Origin: Bacteroidota bacterium
Lineage (GTDB): Bacteria; Bacteroidota; Bacteroidia; Bacteroidales; GCA-2748055
DNA length: 6,899 nt
Direction: 5' to 3'
Assembly (NCBI GenBank): GCA_030592605.1
Contig: JAUVIT010000090.1
Coordinates: forward strand, 1-6,899
The translations under genes were made by a program, and so were the position numbers. The notes below the pieces were generated by a model. It was not told where the DNA came from. It saw only the letters and a list, made by a program, of their open reading frames with translations, and did no database searches. Of the stretch, positions 1 to 6,255 are shown piece by piece (position 1 is the first letter of the stretch; the number at the start of each line of letters is the position of its first letter).

Positions 1-432
1 GGACTGATCCCGGGACTGGAAGGAATGACAGGGTTGAAAAGGGAAGTGACTTGGGAAGACAGCCGGTTTGATATTTATGGTGAGGGACCCGGCAGGTATG
101 GTGAGGGACCCGACGGACCCTGTTTTATTGAGGTGAAAAATGTGACTTTGAAGGAGGAGGAACGCGCACTTTTCCCTGATGCGGTTACTGAGCGGGGCAA
201 GAAACATTTGAATACACTGATCAGGGTAAAGCGCTCGGGGATCAGGGCAATGATGCTGTATGTTGTGCAGCGAATGGATGTTAAGATATTCTCGCCGGCT
301 CGTGAGATCGATCCCGCTTATGGTAAAGCGCTGGATGAAGCTGTCCGCAGGGGAGTAGAGGTTATGGTGGCCCAGGCAAGGGTGAACCCTGAAGGCATTG
401 AGTTTCACCGGATGTTACCGGTTGAGTTGTAA
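1..432 (+). CDS. sfsA: SfsA family protein (sugar fermentation stimulation protein A), 3' part; gene starts before the window
   Basis: The frame is open from the first base, so this is the last 143 codons of a gene whose usual product is about 230 to 240 residues; the Met codon at position 25 is internal. Counting from the first visible residue, recognisable SfsA landmarks are SRFD (Asp24), the E-x-K core FIEVKN (Glu44, Lys46), FPDAVTERG (from Phe58), then VVQRMD and EIDPAY towards the end. By family knowledge SfsA has a PD-(D/E)XK nuclease-like fold. In E. coli it is a nucleic-acid-binding protein linked to maltose-gene expression, but its biochemical role is unsettled. An oddity is a tandem YGEGPGR/YGEGPDG insertion between the Asp and E-x-K motifs. 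Stop codon TAA. It is convergent with the large minus-strand gene. Family assignment is secure; function is by homology only. Confidence 0.93.
   Translation, partial: GLIPGLEGMTGLKREVTWEDSRFDIYGEGPGRYGEGPDGPCFIEVKNVTLKEEERALFPDAVTERGKKHLNTLIRVKRSGIRAMMLYVVQRMDVKIFSPAREIDPAYGKALDEAVRRGVEVMVAQARVNPEGIEFHRMLPVEL
76..117 (+). repeat. 21-bp in-frame tandem duplication inside sfsA
   Basis: Two adjacent 21-bp units, 76-96 and 97-117, share their first 16 bases (tatggtgagggacccg) and diverge in the last five. They encode YGEGPGR followed by YGEGPDG. The length is a multiple of three, so the frame is kept. The extra seven residues sit between the conserved Asp and the E-x-K motif, in what should be a surface hairpin of the fold (inference). 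Confidence 0.85.
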
Positions 433-433
433 A

Positions 434-503
434 GCGGCCCCCGCAGATTTGCGTGTCATTTCAGATCTGGGCTTTATTTCAGATCAGAGTGTTATTTCAG
501 ATC
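434..503. repeat. Convergent-gene spacer: GC-rich small hairpin plus three 18-bp-spaced ATTTCAGATC copies
   Basis: The spacer between the sfsA stop and the end of the large minus-strand gene runs from 433 to 519. It begins with a small hairpin, GCGG-CCC-CCGC (434-444). Then ATTTCAGATC occurs at 458-467, 476-485 and 494-503, exactly 18 bp apart, with variable 8-bp fillers. An 8-bp palindrome CAGATCTG (462-469) covers part of the first copy. A 10-bp palindrome AGCTGCAGCT (511-520) follows and touches the stop codon of the minus-strand gene. No classic hairpin with a T-tract is seen on either strand, so I do not call a terminator, although transcription from both sides must end near here. Confidence 0.7.
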
Positions 504-519
504 AGATCTTAGCTGCAGC

Positions 520-3500
520 TCAATGTTTTGCCTCAGGGATTACTTGTGTTAATCCCTTATCCTCGGCAAACTGGTGGGCCTGGTGCATAAAGGCCTGCAA
601 CCGAAGTTTGATGGATGCATCTTCCTGACCGTCGTAGGCAATGCTCACATAGGGAATGTTATCCTTGTCCTTTCGGAGCTGGTCAGAAACCGCTGCCACT
701 ATCGTTCCCGGCATGCATGTAAAGGGCAGGATGTTGGCTATCCCCGAAATTCCCCTGTCCGCCAGGATGGCCGATGTGCCCAGGTTCAGGGCCGGATCGC
801 CGTCATAATGCCGGTGCACATAGGGTCCGCATGCATTAAGCATGTCTTTTACAGCTATCTCCTTGTCCTCGTCAAACAGGCCATGGAACTGACGGGTGAT
901 CTTTTTGGCGATCGATTCCTGGAAATACTCCTGCAGTTTGGACTTGATAACTCCTTTGAAATCTCCCTTCCATTTGCTGTCACGGGTATACCGGATGGTG
1001 GAGTAGGAAAGCCATTCGGCAAAGGGGGCGATCCAGGTTTCCGCACCGAATTTTTCAAGCCTGGCGACCAGGTGTCCGCTGCAGAAATCGTTGTCGCGCA
1101 TGAAGATCTCTCCCACAATGGCTACTACCGGCTTCCGTTTTCCGTTTGAAAGCGGGATTTGTGAGAATCCATGGGCGATCCCGGCCAGTGTGTCGGTTAG
1201 GTCGTCACCCCCGTTCTCCATACACCGGACCAGGTCTGCCAGCGATTGTTGATACACTTTTTCAACGCTACCCGGTACCGCTTCGTATGGTTTTCGCTCC
1301 TGTTTCATTTTCCGGATGATGTCCATCGACACAAAACCCTTCCATGTATTCAGCCTGAATTTGGAACCGTGTCCGGCCGAAATAGACTCATAAGAGTCAT
1401 CATTACTTGGTGCAATGATTTCGGCCTTTGAAAAACCAAGCCTGTCAAAGAGCACCCTCTGGAACCGGTTATATTGCCCAAACCGGCAGGGCCCGTTATG
1501 GTCAGGCATAAAGAAGCTGACCTTGGAGGGATCAATGCCCGGCTCTATCAGTTTTTTCAGAAAGTTGCCCGTGGTACAGATCATGGGGAAGCACTCCCTG
1601 GCCGAGGTGTGTTTCCTGGCCAGGTCGATATCTTCCTGAGTCTGCATGGGAAGTGACTCAGAAGCAATTCCGAAGCTTCTGCAAACCGCTGCAATTACAT
1701 AAGAGGCATCGCTCATGTAGGGGAAGTAGAGGGTCCTGCCCTTCATGGGAGATGAAGAGAGGGCTCCGGGGACAATCACATCCTTTTTCTTACCTGAGTT
1801 TATTTTGGAACCCCTTAGGCTGTCCAGGAACGCCTCGTAACGGGTGATCATCCCGGCATCTGCTCCGTGCTCATCGATCTCAAGCTCCATATAGGGTTTC
1901 CCTGCCATCTCTTCATGGACAAAATGGGCCAGGAAGGAGTCCGGACCGCAACGGAAATTACCCATATAGATGCCGTGAAGCCGGTCATCTCTGGCAATGA
2001 TCCTGGATGCTGCAATGATCTTCTGACCATTGGGCCAGTACATCTTGTTGTAATCCTTTGTAATATTCTCCTCCTTCAGGGGAAGGTAGTCTGTGGGGAT
2101 GGGGATTACATCGAGGTTGATCAGCTTCTCCACCATGCTCAGGTTAAGGGCCGGATCGCCGGTATTGTAGGGACGCCCGATAATTACTATGCACTCTTTG
2201 TCTTCGGGAAGGGAGGCCATCACCTCACGTCCCCGCACCCTAATGTTCTCTTCGAACTGCTCCTGTTTTGTGTCGGCCCTCTTCATCGCCTCCACAATCT
2301 GCTTTTTGCTCAGTTTGAATCGCTTTCCAAAGTAGTCGTAAAGCTCTTTCTCTACCACCTTCCCGTAGTAGCGGAAGTTAAGGGCTGGTGAAAGCAGCCT
2401 CTCTTGCTTCTCTTTGGGAAGGGAAGCGTTTACCATAAAGGGAAGCGATTGCACCCAGGGGCAGCTGGAGTTGTTGGTGGGATTGTCCTTCTCTCCCTTG
2501 GAATTGATAACAAAGGGGGTAAATATGTAGTCCACCTCGTTATCCAGCATCTCGTAAACATGGCCATGCATCACCTCCACGGGGAAGCAAGTTTCCGCTA
2601 CAATCTTGGTCAGCCCCTTCTTGATGATCGGAGTGTTGGTCTCTTCCGAGACCACAACATTAAACCCTAGCTCATTAAAGAAAGTGCTCCAATACGGGAA
2701 CTGCTGGTAGAAGACCATCAGTCCGCGTGGGATCCCTATGGTTGTCTTCCCCGGATTGGCGTTGTTCCGGAAGCCCTCCATCAACATCCCGATGCGCTCT
2801 TTGAAGTAATTTGGGATCCCCTCACCTTTGCCCTTCCTTTCATCCAGTTCATATTTCTCGCACCTGCCTCCGTAATAGAGAGGCTTTTTCTCGCCCTCGA
2901 TCCTCACCCGCCTGATTTCGCACTGGTTCGAGCAGGCCTTGCAGGTGAACTTATCCACTTTGTACGGGATCTTGCTGATATCAAATCCCTTGAATCGTGT
3001 TTTAAGTCCGTTCTCCAGCACATAATCACGGGCCAGCATGGCGGCACCAATGGCCCCGGTTACATCAAAATGGGGCGGAATGTGGATCTTTTTTCCTGTC
3101 ACCTTTTCAAAGGCTGCTACTACCGCCCTGTTGTTGGTTACTCCACCCTGGAACAGGATGTGGTCACCCACCCTCTTCTTCCGGACTACCTTGTTGATGT
3201 AATTCAGCACAATGGAATAGGCCAGTCCGCCCAGCAGGTTATCTTTCTCCACCCCCCTTTGTTGGAAGGCATTCAGGTCCGATTCCATAAAAACGGTACA
3301 CCGGTCACCCAGTCCGGCCGGCTTTCTGGCCTCCAGAGCCATCTTCCCGAACTCATCAATGATGTTAATATCCAGCTTTTCCGCCTGCTCTTCCAGGAAG
3401 GAGCCGGTTCCTGCTGCACACACCTTGTTCATTTCAAAGTCGACCACTACACCATTATCGATGCTGATGTACTTGGAGTCCTGTCCCCCGATCTCGAAAA

Positions 3501-4758
3501 TGGTATCCACCTCGGGATCGAAAGCAATGGCCGCAGTGGCCTGAGCAGTGATCTCATTGCGGATCAGGTCTGCCCCGATAAAGTCCCCGGTCAGATAGCG
3601 TCCCGATCCGGTCGTGGCGGCTGCTTTTACCACCACCCGGTCACCAATCTCATCATTGATCTCTGACATTCCTATCCGGATCGCTTCCAATGGTTTGGAG
3701 GCAGTTGGCAGGTACCTGCGGGCAATCACTCTGTTCTGGTCGTCGATCAGCACAACATTGGTGCTTAGTGAGCCTACGTCAAGGCCCAGGTAGACTTCAT
3801 ATTTCTCCTTTGAATCAGGGATCTTGTAAACCTCTTTATTAATATCCGTTTTGGCGGCTTGAAGTGGTTCGTGCGATTTTCCTCTCGATTTTTCTCCGTG
3901 AATATAATTTTCCAGTTTTTCAGTCCCGTTATAGACTGAACCCTTGGCCTCACGGTCGGCCATGTAGTTGTAAACTGCTCCTATGGCTCCCATGGAGGTG
4001 TTGAAATCGGGCACCAGGAAATCCCCGTCCCTGGCATCCAGGAGCTCCTTGAAGGCCCTAATCATACCAATGTTGGAAGAAACCCCTCCCTGGAACATGA
4101 CAGGGAACTGGATGGTCTTACCCCTCCCCAGGGAACTGATGAAATTGCGTGCTACAGCAAAGCAGAGTCCGGCAACGATATCGTGGACCGGTGTGGCAAT
4201 TTGCTGGAGGTGGATCATATCACTTTTGGCAAATACGCTGCATCGGCCGGCGATCCGTGGAGGATCCTTCGATTTAAGGGACAGTTCACCAAACTCTTTC
4301 TCAATGGAAATCCCAATCCGTTTGGCCTGTTGGTCAAGGAACGACCCGGTCCCTGCTGCACAAAGTGTATTCAGTTCAAAGTCAGAAAGCCTCGATGCAT
4401 TGTTATCCAGCTCATCCATGAAGATCAGTTTGGAATCTTCTCCACCCATCTCAATGATGGTCCTCACCTGAGGGTAAAGTCTGGAAACTGAAGTGGACTG
4501 AGCAACGATTTCGTTCACATAAGTACCCCCCAGGAGTTCAGCGGCCAGTTTGCCGCCCGTCCCGGTAAAACTCAGGTGTCCGAACTGTTCCTGGGAGTAC
4601 GTTTTTCCCAGGATGTTCAGGATCTCTTTCAGTTTTTCAAAAGGTTTACCATGGCAGTAATCGTAACGGTCCTGAATGATTTTACTGTCACTATCAATGA
4701 CAACCGTGTTGATAGAGATAGACCCGATATCAAATCCGAATAGATAAGTGGGCTTCAT
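520..4758 (-). CDS. Giant 2-hydroxyacyl-CoA dehydratase activase fusion: two BadF/HgdC-type ATPase domains, DUF2229 and dehydratase-like domains (1412 aa)
   Basis: This is a member of the acyl-CoA dehydratase activase-related proteins. ATPase domain 1 (about residues 5-265) has the phosphate loop FGFDIGS, EMGGEDSK and CAAGTGSF (Cys133) with GRCSVF (Cys173). ATPase domain 2 (about 322-578) repeats the plan with LGLDVGS, EIGGQDSK, CAAGTGSF (Cys447) and DRCTVF (Cys487). In HgdC-type activases these two cysteines hold the [4Fe-4S] cluster shared by a homodimer. Next come a Cys knuckle (606, 609, 613, 633), a DUF2229-type region (about 670-890) and an HgdB-like C-terminus to about 1390. Known relatives use ATP to push low-potential electrons onto a partner Fe-S enzyme in the anaerobic cytoplasm; this protein's own substrate is unknown. 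ATG start at 4758 leads directly into the ATPase motif; no Shine-Dalgarno; stop TGA. No frameshift seen. Confidence 0.93.
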   Translation of the reverse strand: MKPTYLFGFDIGSISINTVVIDSDSKIIQDRYDYCHGKPFEKLKEILNILGKTYSQEQFGHLSFTGTGGKLAAELLGGTYVNEIVAQSTSVSRLYPQVRTIIEMGGEDSKLIFMDELDNNASRLSDFELNTLCAAGTGSFLDQQAKRIGISIEKEFGELSLKSKDPPRIAGRCSVFAKSDMIHLQQIATPVHDIVAGLCFAVARNFISSLGRGKTIQFPVMFQGGVSSNIGMIRAFKELLDARDGDFLVPDFNTSMGAIGAVYNYMADREAKGSVYNGTEKLENYIHGEKSRGKSHEPLQAAKTDINKEVYKIPDSKEKYEVYLGLDVGSLSTNVVLIDDQNRVIARRYLPTASKPLEAIRIGMSEINDEIGDRVVVKAAATTGSGRYLTGDFIGADLIRNEITAQATAAIAFDPEVDTIFEIGGQDSKYISIDNGVVVDFEMNKVCAAGTGSFLEEQAEKLDINIIDEFGKMALEARKPAGLGDRCTVFMESDLNAFQQRGVEKDNLLGGLAYSIVLNYINKVVRKKRVGDHILFQGGVTNNRAVVAAFEKVTGKKIHIPPHFDVTGAIGAAMLARDYVLENGLKTRFKGFDISKIPYKVDKFTCKACSNQCEIRRVRIEGEKKPLYYGGRCEKYELDERKGKGEGIPNYFKERIGMLMEGFRNNANPGKTTIGIPRGLMVFYQQFPYWSTFFNELGFNVVVSEETNTPIIKKGLTKIVAETCFPVEVMHGHVYEMLDNEVDYIFTPFVINSKGEKDNPTNNSSCPWVQSLPFMVNASLPKEKQERLLSPALNFRYYGKVVEKELYDYFGKRFKLSKKQIVEAMKRADTKQEQFEENIRVRGREVMASLPEDKECIVIIGRPYNTGDPALNLSMVEKLINLDVIPIPTDYLPLKEENITKDYNKMYWPNGQKIIAASRIIARDDRLHGIYMGNFRCGPDSFLAHFVHEEMAGKPYMELEIDEHGADAGMITRYEAFLDSLRGSKINSGKKKDVIVPGALSSSPMKGRTLYFPYMSDASYVIAAVCRSFGIASESLPMQTQEDIDLARKHTSARECFPMICTTGNFLKKLIEPGIDPSKVSFFMPDHNGPCRFGQYNRFQRVLFDRLGFSKAEIIAPSNDDSYESISAGHGSKFRLNTWKGFVSMDIIRKMKQERKPYEAVPGSVEKVYQQSLADLVRCMENGGDDLTDTLAGIAHGFSQIPLSNGKRKPVVAIVGEIFMRDNDFCSGHLVARLEKFGAETWIAPFAEWLSYSTIRYTRDSKWKGDFKGVIKSKLQEYFQESIAKKITRQFHGLFDEDKEIAVKDMLNACGPYVHRHYDGDPALNLGTSAILADRGISGIANILPFTCMPGTIVAAVSDQLRKDKDNIPYVSIAYDGQEDASIKLRLQAFMHQAHQFAEDKGLTQVIPEAKH

Positions 4759-4936
4759 AGCGTCTTAGAGAATTAGTGGGTTTCAGGTACTATATTCTGT
4801 TAATTATCAGAGGGTAATAGCTGGGGTTAACACTCTACCATCTTTCGTGCAATAAAGCAAAATATGAAAAAATTACGATTATCGTGGACGTTGTAAGGAA
4901 CTATGCTATTTAATTAAAATCTTTCTAAATAAAGAG
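4759..4936 (-). promoter_or_regulatory. AT-rich spacer upstream of the activase gene; expected to hold its promoter, none clearly recognised
   Basis: This 178-bp gap lies between the peroxiredoxin stop and the activase start and has no plausible gene. On the minus strand, near-matches to the Bacteroidota -7 box occur (TAATTTTT and TATTTTG between about 4863 and 4875), but neither has a properly spaced TTG upstream. A six-base inverted repeat, TGTTAA (4798-4803) and TTAACA (4827-4832), lies 41 to 75 bases before the start codon. A 10-bp palindrome TTTAATTAAA (4909-4918) lies just after the peroxiredoxin gene. No terminator with a T-tract is convincing. A promoter is likely here because of the gap length, but this is inference. 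Confidence 0.3.
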
Positions 4937-5497
4937 TTATTGAAGCGAAGCTAAGAAATCTATCACCTTATTGCTGTCTTCGGCTGCGCTCACTTCTGTG
5001 TCTTTGTATATCAGATTCCCCTTTTTGTCGAGGATAAAGGTCCACCGTTGGATGGTGGTTCCACGGATCAGGTCCAGCGCTTTCCCTTTGATCTCCCGGT
5101 TGATGGTCCCGCCATCATTCTGAGGGACATCGAAAAGTGTTGCAATCTCTCCCGATTCATCTGCAAGCAGCGTGAAATTTAGCTGATGCTCAAGGGCGAA
5201 CAGACCTAAGGTTTCAGGTTTATCGCCCGAAACACCTACCACCTGAGCCCCTACCTTAGCGAGGTCACCTTTCTGATCCCGGTAACTGCAGGCCTGTTTC
5301 GTGCATCCTCCGGTAAAAGCAGCAGGATAGAAATAGATAACCAGATAATCGGCCGTCTTAAGCTGCTTTTTTAACACCCATTTTGAGCCATCCTGATCAA
5401 GTGCATTGAAATTGGGCACCTTGTCGCCCAGGTCGACTTGTGAAAATGTAAGATTTGCGGCAAAAAATAGGACAAATAATGTGAAGATATTTTTCAT
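4937..5497 (-). CDS. Exported Bcp/AhpC-TSA family peroxiredoxin (186 aa)
   Basis: This is a thioredoxin-fold peroxidase that reduces hydrogen peroxide or organic hydroperoxides with thiol electrons. The active site is Pro58-x3-Thr62-x2-Cys65, with Cys65 peroxidatic. Cys70 in CTKQAC sits five residues later, the position of the resolving cysteine in E. coli Bcp-type two-Cys enzymes, followed by SYRD. RWTFILD (Arg151) gives the usual late arginine and beta strand. The first 19 or so residues are a Sec signal peptide (Lys2, then a hydrophobic run) with a likely cut after Ser19, leaving Gln20 as N-terminus, so the enzyme should act in the periplasm; most Bcp proteins are cytoplasmic. The start is chosen because it begins the signal peptide; no Shine-Dalgarno is visible. 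It lies 102 bp after the Spy-like gene on the same strand and could be co-transcribed with it. Its reductant partner is not in view. Confidence 0.93.
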   Translation of the reverse strand: MKNIFTLFVLFFAANLTFSQVDLGDKVPNFNALDQDGSKWVLKKQLKTADYLVIYFYPAAFTGGCTKQACSYRDQKGDLAKVGAQVVGVSGDKPETLGLFALEHQLNFTLLADESGEIATLFDVPQNDGGTINREIKGKALDLIRGTTIQRWTFILDKKGNLIYKDTEVSAAEDSNKVIDFLASLQ

Positions 5498-5560
5498 GAC
5501 AAATGTGATTCATTTTTAAGTCTTCTAATTTAAGACAAATTCCTCACATTTAATCTTGAC

Positions 5561-5600
5561 AGCTTGCTGCCGCCAGACTGGCTAATGATTGTTCCAAGCT
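5561..5600 (-). terminator. Nested inverted repeat after the Spy-like gene (possible terminator, attenuator or processing stem)
   Basis: AGCTTG (5561-5566) and CAAGCT (5595-5600) are perfect inverted copies. Inside them GCCAG and CTGGC (5572-5582) form a second inverted repeat around one base. The structure begins at the stop codon of the Spy-like gene. There is no T-tract on the downstream (minus-strand) side, so it does not meet the usual intrinsic terminator pattern. It may instead separate two cistrons by attenuation or RNA processing. Confidence 0.3.
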
Positions 5601-6145
5601 TAATAAATAAGCCTGCCCTGACCTCTTCCTATCCCGCGTCCGTAACCCATCCCGCGTCCAAACCCCTGGCCACGTCCGTAACCCTGACCGCGAACATACC
5701 CCTGACCGCGAACATACCCCAGGCCACGTCCATAATACCCCTGACCGCGAACATACCCCTGACCACGTCCATACCCCTGACCACGTCCAAAACCTGTAGT
5801 GTAGTAGTTACTTCTTCGATTGTTAACATTACAATTTTGGTCGAACCAGGTTTTTTGCTCTGGAGTGAGCAAAGCAGTAATGTTCTGGTAATGGCTCTGC
5901 ATCTCGGTGTTCATCTGAGTTTTAAATCCAGACGCTTTAACACCATCGCTCTCGGAATAGAATTGTGTGCGCAGTTCATCCATTTTGTTCTGATGTGCAA
6001 CACTTAGTTTATCGATCTTTTGCTTCTGATCGACGGTTAGATCTGGAATAACCTGACAAAGTTCGGTTCTGTTTGCTGTTTGAGCATTGATACCGACGGC
6101 CATTAAAATGGCAGCTACCGATAATAAAATTCCTCTGAGGTTCAT
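5600..6145 (-). CDS. Exported Spy/CpxP-like LTxxQ protein with a C-terminal Gly/Arg/Tyr hexapeptide-repeat tail (181 aa)
   Basis: The first 21 residues form a Sec signal peptide (Arg4, hydrophobic core, cut expected after Asn20-Ala21), so the protein is periplasmic or exported. The mature part up to about residue 108 is polar and looks helical. It carries two LTxxQ motifs, LTVDQ (36-40) and LTPEQ (93-97), the signature of Spy/CpxP envelope-stress chaperones and related metal-response proteins. Two cysteines (30 and 105) flank this domain and could pair. Residues 119-176 are low complexity: RGQGY-type hexads starting at Arg121, 127, 133, 140, 146, 152, 158, 164 and 170. The tail is strongly basic and aromatic and is not part of classical Spy. 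A near-match to a -7 box, TATTTTTA on the minus strand (6166-6173), lies just upstream. The chaperone role is by family resemblance; the tail's role is unknown. Confidence 0.82.
   Translation of the reverse strand: MNLRGILLSVAAILMAVGINAQTANRTELCQVIPDLTVDQKQKIDKLSVAHQNKMDELRTQFYSESDGVKASGFKTQMNTEMQSHYQNITALLTPEQKTWFDQNCNVNNRRSNYYTTGFGRGQGYGRGQGYVRGQGYYGRGLGYVRGQGYVRGQGYGRGQGFGRGMGYGRGIGRGQGRLIY
5633..5791 (-). repeat. 18-bp tandem repeat array encoding the RGQGY tail
   Basis: Units start at 5633, 5651, 5669, 5687, 5705, 5723, 5744, 5762 and 5780. All are 18 bp except the one at 5723-5743, which is 21 bp because of one extra tyrosine codon. The units at 5687-5704 and 5744-5761 are identical, and 5705-5722 differs from them at two bases. 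Frame is preserved throughout, as expected of a coding minisatellite growing by slippage or unequal recombination. Confidence 0.88.
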
Positions 6146-6182
6146 ATCACATCATTTATTTTATATAAAAATAGTTAAATTA

Positions 6183-6214
6183 TTTGTATAATGCACATAT
6201 GTGCAATATTTTTG
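6183..6214 (+). promoter_or_regulatory. Bacteroidota-type promoter of the CoADR-type gene
   Basis: TTTG (6183-6186) and TATTTTTG (6207-6214, matching TAnnTTTG) are separated by exactly 20 nt, the known spacing for the primary sigma factor of Bacteroidota. Transcription would start around 6220, giving a leader of roughly 35 nt before the ATG at 6256. The leader has no Shine-Dalgarno and is A-rich before the start codon, as is common in this phylum. Confidence 0.72.
6188..6209. promoter_or_regulatory. Candidate operator: palindrome TGCACATATGTGCA within the promoter spacer
   Basis: Positions 6192-6205 form a perfect 14-bp palindrome. It extends to 22 bp (6188-6209) with one mismatched pair (A6191 with A6206). 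It fills the gap between the -33 and -7 boxes, so a bound dimer would overlap RNA polymerase directly. The same site is about 45 bp upstream of the divergent Spy-like gene, so it could affect both. The regulator is not in the window; ArsR/SmtB, CRP/FNR or MerR-type proteins are all possible, and I cannot choose among them. Confidence 0.65.
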
Positions 6215-6255
6215 CAGAATATATTATAAAGTCAATACTCAAAAATAAAATTGAA

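Noticed and set aside
25..432. SfsA as a complete 135-residue gene starting at the ATG at 25
   Set aside because: The frame is open back to position 1 with residues that fit the family (LIPGLEG before the Met), and the family is about 235 residues long; the start lies outside the window.
434..444. Intrinsic terminator for sfsA
   Set aside because: The stem is only four base pairs and no T-tract follows on either strand.
398..628. Plus-strand 76-codon frame with an ISD-rich repeat
   Set aside because: It overlaps the ends of two solid genes; the ISD repeats are just the 18-bp ATTTCAGATC array read in a frame.
574..1149. Long plus-strand frames opposite the activase gene (also around 1867-2391, 3070-3666 and 3983-4471)
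   Set aside because: Antisense shadows of a well-supported gene with clear domains; their translations show no recognisable family.
4798..4832. Riboswitch or attenuator before the activase gene
   Set aside because: Only a six-base inverted repeat with a 23-base loop is visible; no known riboswitch core could be recognised.
5633..5791. CRISPR array
   Set aside because: The 18-bp units are directly adjacent with no unique spacers and encode an in-frame repeated peptide.
5564..6007. Plus-strand 147-codon frame rich in NIPLT repeats, and a minus-strand 66-codon frame with VRGM repeats (5629-5829)
   Set aside because: Both are other-frame readings of the 18-bp repeat array in the Spy-like gene, which has a signal peptide and LTxxQ motifs supporting its own frame.
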